From assembly GCF_014201505.1 (NCBI RefSeq), contig NZ_JACHEO010000013.1, forward strand, positions 43,950 through 107,949: a stretch of 64,000 nucleotides of DNA, in the 5' to 3' direction. A program made the position numbers and the translations under genes. Below the pieces are notes generated by a model that saw only the letters and a program-made list of their open reading frames with translations, did not search any database and was not told where the DNA came from. Shown here in pieces: positions 7,686 through 15,834 of the stretch; position 1 is the first letter of the stretch, and every line of letters begins with the position of its first letter. Source of the DNA: Desulfoprunum benzoelyticum. GTDB taxonomy: Bacteria; Desulfobacterota; Desulfobulbia; Desulfobulbales; Desulfocapsaceae.

Positions 7686-9545
7686 TCAGGATTTGCGGTC
7701 CCCGCCGGCCTGGTCGTCGGCACCGGTCTGCGGCTTGACGATCTCCTGATAGCGGTGACGGACAAACCGCTCGATCTGGGCCTGGTAGTACTTGCGTTGC
7801 GCCGGATCGGCGACGATCGCCTGACGCTCGCTGGCGACCGCCTCCTCGACGAGACCATTGGCCCAATAGGCCGTGGCCAGGGTATCGAGAATATATCCCC
7901 GCGGCTGAACGATCACGGCACTGCGGGCCAGGGTCAGCGCCCGCGAGGGATCCCGTAACGACAGATCGCCGCTGGTCAGCAGCAGCCAGGCCAGATTGTT
8001 CATGATCTCAGGGTTGGCCGGTTCCAGCGCCAGGGCCTGTTCGTAGGCCTCGAAGGCCTTGCGCTCCAACTGCCGGCTGACCATGAGGTCGCCGAGCAGC
8101 CGTTTCCACAGGGCCTTTTCAGGCTCCTGGCGCGCCTTTTCAAGCAGCACGACCTCGGCAAAACTCTCTTCATACTGGCGGGCCAGCTGGGCCGTGGGAA
8201 TCAGCTGCACCAGCCCGATCAGGGTCGCCAGAACAACCATATAGCCGACCAGGCTGTTCCTGACCTTACGGTTGTGCCTCCCGATATTCTCCGGGTCCTT
8301 CTCACTCCGTTCCAGATAGGCGATCCGCTCGCCGAGGCCGAAATGGTGCCAGCTCGGCTTGTCCCGGATATCGCCGCTCAGGGTCGCGATTTTCTCGAAG
8401 GCCGAGATCAGGGTATGACTCGACCCGAGCACGGAGAACACGTGCAGATCCGCCTGGCGCTCGAAATTGCGGATGAAGTACCCGAAAATATAACGAAAAT
8501 AGAGGATCATGGAGATAAGCAGCGGGATCGCCCCAACCAGGGTCAGGACGGTATCGGGCGACACGTGTCCCCTGGCCATGACGGAATAGAAAAATTCCCG
8601 CGACAACAGCAGGTAGATCAACGGCTCGGCGATGACTGCCGTCAGGACGCTGAAGCCGCCGATCAAGAGGACGTAGAGGAGGAGATGGTTTTTTTTGACA
8701 TGGCCGATCTCGTGGGCCATGACGGCCTCCAGTTCCGCCAGGGACATGGTCTCGATGATGGCCGGGGTAAGGAGGATGTACCGAAGTCCGGGGACGATGC
8801 CCATGACCCCGGCCGTCAGTGCCTGTCCCTCGAACAGCGGCCAGAGATACAACTCGGCCGAAAAATTCTGTCGCCGACAAAAGCGGGTGAGATGTTCTTT
8901 CAGGGCGCCATCGGGGAGTTTTCTGCACCCCCACAACCACCGGACCAGCGGCGGAAAGAAGAACATGACGAACAACAGAAAGACAGTGAAAAAGATGAGA
9001 TCCCCCCATTCCGAAGCGAGGACGGCATGGAGGCGCGGCGAGGGAATGAGGGCGGTCAGGTCATAGAGCAGCGACAGAACCACCCACGGCAGGACGATCG
9101 GCAAATTGCTCTTGATATTGGAGCCGATGAATACGGCGGCTTTATAGCGACGGCCGAAGATCCTGCCGTAATTGATCCTGCCGATCCGCCACATCAGCGA
9201 CAAGTATGCCAGGAAGAGGGCGAGGCCAAAAAAATTTACCAGGGCCGGCAATGTATTGCCGAACGAGAATACCGCCAGATAGTATTTGGCATCGCAGAGA
9301 TAGAGGGTGGCAAGAAAGAAAAACAGCGCCCCGATCATCAGCGTTTTTTCGGCCCTGAAATAGCCGGCCGACACGAAGGATTCCCTCTTGGCGAAGATAT
9401 AGCTGCACAGCCGGTCATACCCTGCAAGCAGCATGACGAAGACGATCAAGGCCTGCCAGCCCGGCAGCAATGGAATTTCAGCGGCGGTATCCATGCTGAA
9501 AAGGAAAATCGCCACCAGAAAGATCAATAAATTTGTATAAATCAA
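7686..9545 (-). CDS. Membrane M48-family metallopeptidase with C-terminal TPR region
   Basis: This is a 619-residue protein. The N-terminal half has about six hydrophobic segments. The zinc-binding HEXXH appears as AVMAHEIGHVKKNHLL near residue 280, followed by two more membrane spans and a downstream Glu region, NFERQADLHVFSVLGSSHTL, giving the third ligand. This is the order in HtpX/Ste24-type M48 peptidases. From about residue 490 there are TPR-like repeats (YEQALALEPANPEIMNNLAW, then a second at LDTLATAYWANGLVEEAVA). It is likely an inner-membrane quality-control protease; the substrate is unknown. The start is a TTG with GGGGA upstream; a later ATG at MDTAAEIP is possible but would cut the first membrane span. 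Confidence 0.8.
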   Translation of the reverse strand: MIYTNLLIFLVAIFLFSMDTAAEIPLLPGWQALIVFVMLLAGYDRLCSYIFAKRESFVSAGYFRAEKTLMIGALFFFLATLYLCDAKYYLAVFSFGNTLPALVNFFGLALFLAYLSLMWRIGRINYGRIFGRRYKAAVFIGSNIKSNLPIVLPWVVLSLLYDLTALIPSPRLHAVLASEWGDLIFFTVFLLFVMFFFPPLVRWLWGCRKLPDGALKEHLTRFCRRQNFSAELYLWPLFEGQALTAGVMGIVPGLRYILLTPAIIETMSLAELEAVMAHEIGHVKKNHLLLYVLLIGGFSVLTAVIAEPLIYLLLSREFFYSVMARGHVSPDTVLTLVGAIPLLISMILYFRYIFGYFIRNFERQADLHVFSVLGSSHTLISAFEKIATLSGDIRDKPSWHHFGLGERIAYLERSEKDPENIGRHNRKVRNSLVGYMVVLATLIGLVQLIPTAQLARQYEESFAEVVLLEKARQEPEKALWKRLLGDLMVSRQLERKAFEAYEQALALEPANPEIMNNLAWLLLTSGDLSLRDPSRALTLARSAVIVQPRGYILDTLATAYWANGLVEEAVASERQAIVADPAQRKYYQAQIERFVRHRYQEIVKPQTGADDQAGGDRKS

Positions 9546-9736
9546 CGGTATCCCCGGATGAATTTTTGATCCTCACCGATGCTGCAGCGATGGACATGCA
9601 AACCCGGTCATGCTCCTGCTTTCGTTACAATAGTAACCACTTTCCATTCTTACCATCTCTTTCAAGCAATTACAGACTTCAAAGCATACCATCCGGCGGG
9701 AATTTCCAGCTTGCTCTCCCCATTGACCTTTTTTTG

Positions 9737-9768
9737 TTGACTTTTACTACACCTTTTTTTTATATAAT
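9737..9768 (+). promoter_or_regulatory. Promoter of the tRNA-Met gene
   Basis: TTGACT (9737-9742) is followed after 18 nt by TATATA (9761-9766); TATAAT at 9763-9768 is an alternative -10 with a 20-nt spacer. The tRNA begins at 9786. The surrounding 240-nt gap is AT-rich and otherwise empty. Confidence 0.65.
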
Positions 9769-9785
9769 ATGTTTCTTTACCATTG

Positions 9786-9862
9786 GGGCGCATAGCTCAG
9801 CTGGCTAGAGCCACCGGCTCATAACCGGTCGGTCGTAGGTTCGAATCCTACTGCGCCCACCA
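9786..9862 (+). tRNA. tRNA-Met (anticodon CAU)
   Basis: This is a complete 77-nt cloverleaf. The acceptor GGGCGCA pairs with TGCGCCC, the discriminator A is followed by an encoded CCA, and the T-arm contains GTTCGAATC. The anticodon stem ACCGG/CCGGT holds the loop CTCATAA, anticodon CAT. The first acceptor pair G-C and the D-arm fit an elongator tRNA-Met. A lysidine-modified tRNA-Ile2 also has a CAU gene anticodon and cannot be fully excluded from sequence alone. Confidence 0.92.
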
Positions 9863-9995
9863 ATACTGATGAATCTGAACAGAAACGACAGGTTCCTTGA
9901 GAAACACACTCCTTGCACGAAAATTCGGAGAGAGGAAAACGCACTCTCTCAGCGATACAATCCGGCAGCGGAACATCCGGCTGCCCAGTACGGAC

Positions 9996-10030
9996 AAAAA
10001 GGTACACCCACCCGGGATGTACCTTTTTTT
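9996..10030 (+). terminator. Terminator downstream of tRNA-Met
   Basis: AAAAAGGTACA and TGTACCTTTTT form an extended A-T closed stem, followed by a T-run (10024-10030). It could work in both directions. It separates the tRNA from the NIF3 gene. Confidence 0.7.
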
Positions 10031-10056
10031 ATTGTTCTGACTGATATTATTGTCTT

Positions 10057-10875
10057 ATGCCGACACCAATCAGGGAAATTATTTCACGGCTTCATGAACA
10101 TGCCCCATTGACGCTCGCCGAACCATGGGACAATGCAGGCCTGCTGCTCGGCGACATGGACCGCGAGACCACCTTTATCCTGATCGGCCTCGACCCGTCC
10201 ACGTCACTGGTCGAAGAGGCGATAGCCCTTGGCGCCGACACCATCATCACCCACCATCCGCTGATCTTCAAACCCCTTGCCGCGATCAACACCGGCGAAC
10301 CGACAGGCAGATTCGTCGAGATGGCCCTTTCCCACCGCATCAGCGTCATCGCCTGCCATACCAACCTCGACAGTGCCGCCAACGGCGTCAGCGACGCGTT
10401 GGCCAGGGCGATCGGCCTGAATGAAGTACAACCGCTCGTCGCCAGCTCCTCCGCCGCTGACCAGCATCAGGGGTTGGGAAGAATCGGCCGTTTCCCTGAG
10501 GCCGTCCCCTCCGCCGGCTTCCTCCGCCGGCTCGGCAAGGCGCTCCAGTTGCCGGCGCTGTTCATCGCCGGGCGGTTGCCGGAGTCAATTTCCACCGTTG
10601 CCCTCTGCGGCGGCAGCGGCTCGGATCTTGCTGCCGTTGCCCATGCCCGTGGCGCCGGGGTCTACATTACCGCCGAAATCAAACACCATGTTGCGCGCTG
10701 GGCCGAGGAATGCGGATTCTGCCTGATCGAAGGGACCCATTACGGCACCGAGCGCCATGCCGTCCCCCTGCTCGCCGGTATTCTCCAGGCGGAGAATATC
10801 TCCCGAAACTGGAACATTGTCATTCAACAGACACTGACGGAGCACCACCCCTTCGTCTTAACGCATATAGATTGA
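10057..10875 (+). CDS. NIF3/DUF34 dinuclear-metal protein (GTP cyclohydrolase type 2-like family)
   Basis: This is a 272-residue protein with the NIF3 hallmark motifs: LAEPWDNAGLLLGD near the start, DTIITHHPLIFKPL (metal-binding His pair), VIACHTNLDSAANGVSDALA, and the C-terminal EIKHHVARWAEECGFCLIEG followed by THYGTERHAV. These His, Asp and Glu residues form the dinuclear metal centre. The family is universal but its reaction is unsettled; the GTP cyclohydrolase label comes from a single homologue. A zinc-ribbon coiled-coil gene follows after 36 nt, a pairing common in deltaproteobacteria. The upstream ribosome-binding site is weak. Confidence 0.9.
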   Translation: MPTPIREIISRLHEHAPLTLAEPWDNAGLLLGDMDRETTFILIGLDPSTSLVEEAIALGADTIITHHPLIFKPLAAINTGEPTGRFVEMALSHRISVIACHTNLDSAANGVSDALARAIGLNEVQPLVASSSAADQHQGLGRIGRFPEAVPSAGFLRRLGKALQLPALFIAGRLPESISTVALCGGSGSDLAAVAHARGAGVYITAEIKHHVARWAEECGFCLIEGTHYGTERHAVPLLAGILQAENISRNWNIVIQQTLTEHHPFVLTHID

Positions 10876-10911
10876 ATATCACTGCCAAACCACACCAACA
10901 GGAGAACAGTC

Positions 10912-11625
10912 TTGAAAGAGCATATAGAGCAGCTCATCAACCTCCAGAGCATCGATCTGGAAATCGATCAGATCGAAAATGAGATCAAGGCGCAGCAAAG
11001 CGCCCTCGACGCCCGCATCGCCGCCCTTGCCGACAAGGAAGCTCTCATTGCCGCTCTTCAGGAGCAGATCAGCAACGGCGACAAGGAACGGCGCGCCCTC
11101 GAGGCCGAGGTTGCCGACAAGATGGCATTCGTCAGGGATCGCCAGTCGAAAATGATGCAGGTCCAGACCGGCCGTGAACAGACGGCCCTGCTGAAGGAAA
11201 TCGAAGAAGGCAAAAAGAGCGCCAAGGAAAGTGAAGAGAAAATCGTCGCCATCATGGAAGAGGTGGAGAAGCTTGATGCCCGGATTATCGAGGAAAAAAA
11301 TCTCCTGAAGGGTGAAAAGGAACTCGTCACCGAGGAAACCGAGAAGGTACGCACCACAATCGAGACCATCAGCAAGACCAAGAAGGAAAAGGATGCCCTG
11401 CGGCAGCAGCAGGCACAGGGCATCAACGGCAGTATCCTGAAAAAATATACAACCCTTCGCGAACGGCGCAACGGCCTGGCCGTTGTCAATGTCCTGCAGG
11501 GTGTCTGCCAGGGATGTTACATGAATATTCCGCCGCAGCGCTACAACCAGCTGCTCAGGGGCGATCAGATTTTCGACTGCCCCACCTGCCAGCGCATCAT
11601 GTACCACAGACCGGAAGAAAACTGA
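10912..11625 (+). CDS. Coiled-coil protein with C-terminal C4 zinc ribbon
   Basis: This is a 237-residue protein. Residues about 5-180 are almost continuous heptad-type coiled coil rich in Glu, Lys and Ala. The C-terminus carries a zinc ribbon with CQGCYMNIPP (about residue 200) and CPTCQRIMYH at the end, the zf-RING_7 type. The start is a TTG eight nt after AGGAGA, encoding MKEHIEQLINLQSIDLEIDQ; this matches the usual N-terminus of the family. The function is unknown. The gene regularly follows NIF3 in related bacteria, which suggests a shared role. The rnpB gene follows 79 nt later. Confidence 0.85.
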   Translation: MKEHIEQLINLQSIDLEIDQIENEIKAQQSALDARIAALADKEALIAALQEQISNGDKERRALEAEVADKMAFVRDRQSKMMQVQTGREQTALLKEIEEGKKSAKESEEKIVAIMEEVEKLDARIIEEKNLLKGEKELVTEETEKVRTTIETISKTKKEKDALRQQQAQGINGSILKKYTTLRERRNGLAVVNVLQGVCQGCYMNIPPQRYNQLLRGDQIFDCPTCQRIMYHRPEEN

Positions 11626-11704
11626 TCTTCAGTCGCGGGGACCGCGCAATGCCCCCGAAGCTTTTTTCCTTTCATCTTTTGGTCGTTCCCACTACACTGG
11701 CGCT

Positions 11705-12056
11705 GGAGCGGGTGCATGATCGCTCCGGCCTCGTGCCGGAGAGGAAAGTCCGAACTCCGCAGGGCAGGATGGTTCGTAACACGAACGCCGGGCGACCGGG
11801 GGAAAGTGCCACAGAAAACATACCGCCCGGTCGGATGACCGGGTAAGGGTGAAATGGCGAGGTAAAAGCTCACCGCCTCGATGGCGACACCGAGGGCAGG
11901 GTAAACCCCATCCGGAGCAAGACCGAATAGGGAGATGTTTGAGGGCGGCCCGTCCGATATCTCCGGGTAGGTTGCAAGAGATGCCGAGCGATCGGCATCC
12001 CAGTGAAATGATCATGGCCCTTTACCGGGTACAGAATTCGGCTTACAGCCCGCTCC
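11705..12056 (+). ncRNA. rnpB: RNase P RNA
   Basis: This is an A-type RNase P RNA of about 352 nt. The 5' strand GGAGCGGG (11705-11712) pairs with CCCGCTCC (12049-12056) as helix P1. The conserved core AGGAAAGTCCGAACTCC (about 11740) and the 3' conserved segment around 12000-12050, with its ACAGAATTCGGCTTACAG stretch, are both present. A T-run immediately after P1 (12057-12063) probably ends transcription. With RnpA it removes 5' leaders of tRNA precursors. Confidence 0.95.
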
Positions 12057-12149
12057 TTTTTTTTGCACGTCAACGGCTGACAACGGCAGTATCAAGAGTG
12101 TATACCTGATCCGCTTTTCCAGCATCCTGTTCGTCATCACAGGACAATC

Positions 12150-13340
12150 ATGCACGCGACAGCTGCCGCCATCATTCCCGCCGCAGGCAGCGGCACCCGG
12201 ATGGGCCTCCATCATCCCAAGCAGTTTCATATGCTGGCCGGATCGCCGGTCCTGATCCACACGGTCAGGGCCTTTCTCGCCAACCCTGAGATCTGCCGCT
12301 GCATCGTCGTCGTTCCTGAAGCGTGGGTTGAAAGGACCGGCTCGCTCCTTCACCACTACGGGCTTGATCCGCAGCGCCTCACCGTCTGCGCCGGCGGCCG
12401 GCGCCGGCAGGATTCGGTTCGGGCCGGGATGGCCCACCTCGACGATACCATCGATATCGTCCTCGTTCATGACGGCGCCCGGCCGTTGGTCAGCCAGGAC
12501 ACCATCACCCGCTGTTGCCGAGCGGCAAGGGAACATGGCGTCGCCATCGCCGCCATCCCGGTCAAGGACACCCTGAAAAAGGCCGATGCGAACGGGGTCG
12601 TCCAGTCGACCGTCGATCGCCAGGGTCTGTGGCAGGCCCAGACACCTCAGGCGATGCGGCTTTCATTGCTGCAGCTCGCCTACAGCCAGGCAGGGGATGA
12701 GGAGGCGACCGACGAGGCCTCGCTGCTCGAACGGGCGGGAATCCCCGTCACCATCGTCGAAGGATCGGAAACGAACCTGAAAATCACCCGGCCGGAAGAC
12801 CTCCGGCTGGCGGAGCTTATTGTGCACAGGAATACCACCCCGCCTCGGCTCAGGATCGGCCATGGCTTCGACGCCCATCGCTTTATCGCCGACCGCCCCC
12901 TGGTGCTCGGCGGGGTGACCATCCCCCACACGCTGGGACTGGCCGGCCACTCCGACGCCGATGTCGTCACCCATGCCCTCTGCGACGCCCTGCTCGGCGC
13001 CATCGGCGCCCGCGATATCGGCTACCATTTTCCCGATTCGGATGCCAGGTTTTCAGGGATGTACTCGATCACCCTGCTGGAGGAGGTCATCGACCTTGTC
13101 CGCTCCAAAGGGCTGGCCCTCGGCAATGCCGATATCACCATCATCTGTCAGGCGCCCCGCCTCGCCGGTCACATCGCCGCCATGCAGGAAAGGCTGGCGC
13201 AGAGTTGTGGCGTCGAGGCGGAGGCGGTCAACATCAAGGCGACCACGACCGAAAAAATGGGCTTTACCGGGCGGGAAGAGGGCATCGCCTGCCATGCCGT
13301 CGTCCTGCTGCACAACCACCCCAACCCCTCAGGACATTGA
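12150..13340 (+). CDS. ispDF: Bifunctional IspD/IspF isoprenoid biosynthesis enzyme
   Basis: This is a 396-residue fusion. Residues 1 to about 230 are IspD (2-C-methyl-D-erythritol 4-phosphate cytidylyltransferase): AAIIPAAGSGTRMG at the N-terminus, IVLVHDGARPLV, and TPQAMRLSLL. Residues about 235-396 are IspF (MECDP synthase): RIGHGFDAHRF with its zinc ligands, LGGVTIPHTLGLAGHSDADV, IGYHFPD and TTEKMGFTGREEGIACHAV. Together they carry out steps 3 and 5 of the non-mevalonate pathway. The start ATG has AGGA 5 nt upstream. The stop is separated by one base from the next start. Confidence 0.95.
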   Translation: MHATAAAIIPAAGSGTRMGLHHPKQFHMLAGSPVLIHTVRAFLANPEICRCIVVVPEAWVERTGSLLHHYGLDPQRLTVCAGGRRRQDSVRAGMAHLDDTIDIVLVHDGARPLVSQDTITRCCRAAREHGVAIAAIPVKDTLKKADANGVVQSTVDRQGLWQAQTPQAMRLSLLQLAYSQAGDEEATDEASLLERAGIPVTIVEGSETNLKITRPEDLRLAELIVHRNTTPPRLRIGHGFDAHRFIADRPLVLGGVTIPHTLGLAGHSDADVVTHALCDALLGAIGARDIGYHFPDSDARFSGMYSITLLEEVIDLVRSKGLALGNADITIICQAPRLAGHIAAMQERLAQSCGVEAEAVNIKATTTEKMGFTGREEGIACHAVVLLHNHPNPSGH

Positions 13341-13341
13341 A

Positions 13342-14496
13342 ATGACCGTTGCCATCGAGAGAGAGCGTCTGGCCTCAACATTCACCGAACTCTGTCAGAT
13401 CAGCACTCCTTCCCGCCGGGAAAGGCCGCTGGCCGACCACCTTGTCCGGTGTTTCACCGGCTTGGGGGCCGACGAGATATATATCGACCAATCAGGAGGA
13501 CAGACCGGCTCCGACACCGGCAATCTGTTGATCCGTTTTGCCGGCAACGCCCCGGAAATCGAAGGCCTGTTCTTCTCCTGCCATATGGATACCGTTGAAC
13601 CGGGCGAGAACGTGGAGGTGGTAAGAGTCGGTGATACCTTCACCAGCGGCGGCGACACCGTCCTCGGCGGTGACGACAAGTCAGGCATTGCCGCCCTGAT
13701 CGAACTGATGACGGTCCTCACCCGATCGGGATCCAGGCATGGCATGATCGAGCTGGTGTTCACCACCTGCGAAGAAATCGGCCTGCTTGGCGCCAAACAT
13801 CTCGAATACTCCTGGCTGCGCAGCAAATACGGCTATGCCCTCGACTCCACCGGGATCGACAAGGTCATCATCGGGGCTCCGGCTGCCAACAAGATCAAGA
13901 TCGATGTGCACGGCATCGCCGCCCACGCCGGCCTCAATCCGGAAAAAGGTATCAACGCCTTTTGCCTCGCAGCCAAGGCGATCGCGGCACTGCGACTCGG
14001 AAGGCTCGATGAGCAGTCGACCTCCAACTTCGGCTTGATCAGGGGCGGTGTCGCCACCAATATCGTCCCGGATCTCATCACCCTCGAGGGTGAGGTCCGC
14101 AGCCATTCGGCGGAAAAACTCCTGGAATATACCCAAGAAATCGAAAGAACGTTTCACAGGACGGTCGGGAACTGGCAAAGCCCCTGCGTCGAGCATCAGG
14201 GCCTGCCGTCAGTCGATATCAAGGTCGAAAAGGAGTATCCGGCCATGCTCCTCGAACATGCCAGTCCGGTTATGGCGCGGGTGCGCCAGGCCGGGCGGCG
14301 GCTTGGCAAGGAGCTGGAATTCGTCGTCGCCGGTGGCGGCAGCGATGCCAACATCCTGTGCAGCTACGGTCTGCCGACGGCGATTGTGGCGACCGGTATG
14401 AATAAGGTCCACACCACGGACGAATGCCTGGACCTCAACGATCTGGTCAGCCTGACGGAACTGCTGCATGCCCTGGCGACCCATCCCGGAGAGTGA
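13342..14496 (+). CDS. M20-family peptidase (PepT-like tripeptidase)
   Basis: This is a 384-residue enzyme. Motifs in order: SCHMDTVEPGEN (first zinc His and Asp), GGDDKSGIAALIELM (bridging Asp), FTTCEEIGLLGAKHL (general base Glu and zinc Glu), KIDVHGIAAHAGLNPEKG in the dimerisation lid, and AGGGSDANIL, with the last zinc His in KVHTTDECLD. This is the PepT-like subgroup of M20 di/tripeptidases. It probably works in the cytoplasm on short peptides. The start codon follows the ispDF stop by one base, so translation is coupled. The upstream frame is open, but that portion only overlaps IspF. Confidence 0.88.
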   Translation: MTVAIERERLASTFTELCQISTPSRRERPLADHLVRCFTGLGADEIYIDQSGGQTGSDTGNLLIRFAGNAPEIEGLFFSCHMDTVEPGENVEVVRVGDTFTSGGDTVLGGDDKSGIAALIELMTVLTRSGSRHGMIELVFTTCEEIGLLGAKHLEYSWLRSKYGYALDSTGIDKVIIGAPAANKIKIDVHGIAAHAGLNPEKGINAFCLAAKAIAALRLGRLDEQSTSNFGLIRGGVATNIVPDLITLEGEVRSHSAEKLLEYTQEIERTFHRTVGNWQSPCVEHQGLPSVDIKVEKEYPAMLLEHASPVMARVRQAGRRLGKELEFVVAGGGSDANILCSYGLPTAIVATGMNKVHTTDECLDLNDLVSLTELLHALATHPGE

Positions 14497-14510
14497 TCGC
14501 CGGAGACCGT

Positions 14511-15572
14511 TCAGACCAATTCGATCATTCCCCTTCTCCCCGCCGTGATTTCACCGATGACGGCGCAGGGAAGAGAATATCCGCGATCTTTCAACCCGGA
14601 GACAATCGCCTCCGCCGCACTCGGAGTAACAGCGATAAGCAGGCCGCCGGATGTCTGCGGATCGGAGAGGAGCACCTCCAGATCGGCAGATGCCTCGGTC
14701 CGCTTGGCAATCCATTGGCCGAAATGCTTACGGTTGGCGTGGGCGCCGGCAGGAACGATCCCCATCCGGGCGAATTCCTCCGTCCGATCGAGCAACGGCA
14801 CCTTCCGGTCGAAAAGCCGCGCCGATACGTCGGAGGCCTCCAGCATCTCATGGAGGTGACCGAGCAGGCCGAAACCGGTGATGTCGGTGCAGGCATGCAC
14901 GGCATCTTCCATGCCGCTCCGGGAGCGGATATCTTCCACGACCTCCGCCGCCAGTTTATTGAGGGTGGCCATGACCTCGGTGATCCGGACCTCGGTTTCG
15001 CTTCCGACCAGCCCTCCCTTGATGGCGGTCGACAGAATGCCGGTCCCGATGGGTTTGGTCAGGAGCAGGACATCGCCGGGACGGGCGCCGGCATTGAGCA
15101 GAACCTTCTTCGGATGGACCAGACCGGTGACCGACAACCCATACTTCAGCTCCGTGTCCTCGATCGAATGGCCGCCCACCAGCAACGCCCCCGCTTCCCG
15201 GATCTTGCTCAGGCCGCCCTGGATGACCTCGCGAAAGACTGCGCGGTCCATGGTCTTGACCGGACAGGCGAGGATGTTCATCGCCAGCAACGGTCTGCCG
15301 CCCATCGCGTAGACATCGCTCAAGGCATTGGCGGCGGTGATCTGCCCGAAGGAAAAGGGGTCATCGACGATCGGAGTGAAGAAATCGACGGTCTGGATCA
15401 GGGCGATCTCGTCATTGAGCCGGTAGACCCCGGCATCATCGGACGTCTCCGCCCCGACGATCAGGTTTGGGTCGCGCGGCAGATCAATTCCGCACAGTAT
15501 CTGGCTCAGGTCCCCTGGGCCAAGTTTAGCAGCTCAACCGGCTGCCTTGACTGTTCTTGTCAGTTGCACCAC
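14511..15572 (-). CDS. selD: Selenide, water dikinase SelD, itself a selenoprotein (in-frame UGA)
   Basis: This is a 353-residue protein if the in-frame TGA at 15534-15536 is read as selenocysteine at residue 13. The N-terminus is VVQLTRTVKAAGUAAKLGPG, where the family has G(C/U)xxK with the catalytic Cys or Sec. It continues SDDAGVYRLN, VDFFTPIVDDPFSFGQITAA and NALSDVYAMGGRPL, all matching SelD. I start at GTG 15572 (GAAGGTGG 4-10 nt upstream); GTG 15569 is equally possible. SelD makes selenophosphate from selenide and ATP, the selenium donor for Sec-tRNA and so for the selenoproteins at 24.8-31 kb. A conventional gene call would start late, at 15323, and lose the active site. Confidence 0.93.
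15504..15520 (-). promoter_or_regulatory. Candidate SECIS hairpin of selD
   Basis: On the minus strand CAGG-GGA-CCTG forms a 4-bp stem with a GGA loop, extended by two more pairs after one mismatch. The loop starts 20 nt after the UGA. A G at the loop start and this spacing agree with the bacterial SECIS consensus. Confidence 0.5.
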
Positions 15573-15715
15573 GATATCCACCTTCTATCGAATCGCAACG
15601 TATCGCCGTCTGTTTCCCATCTTCCGGGCAATAAGCGACACATGACGATCTGAAAATTTTCCTATTGAATTTCAATGCGACATATTATAAACATTTTACT
15701 CTGGATCGCGAAAGG

Positions 15716-15755
15716 AAGGCACAAAGATTGCAAACTCTTTGTGCCTTTATTGTTT
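15716..15755 (+). terminator. Hairpin with T-rich tail in the purF leader (terminator or attenuator)
   Basis: AAGGCACAAAGA (15716-15727) and TCTTTGTGCCTT (15736-15747) form a perfect 12-bp stem with an 8-nt loop, followed by TATTGTTTC. It stands about 80 nt before the purF start on the same strand. As no gene precedes it on the plus strand for over 1 kb, it may act as a leader attenuator. Confidence 0.6.
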
Positions 15756-15834
15756 CTGCGTTCTCGAGTACACGGTGTTCCAGTACCGCCCGTTCTGCGA
15801 TTGTTCATCCCATACGCTCATTGAAGGTACCGCC

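Noticed and set aside
9819..10007. 62-codon minus-strand frame ending GAVGFEPTTDRL
   Set aside because: This is the familiar false protein produced by translating the antisense of a tRNA (here tRNA-Met).
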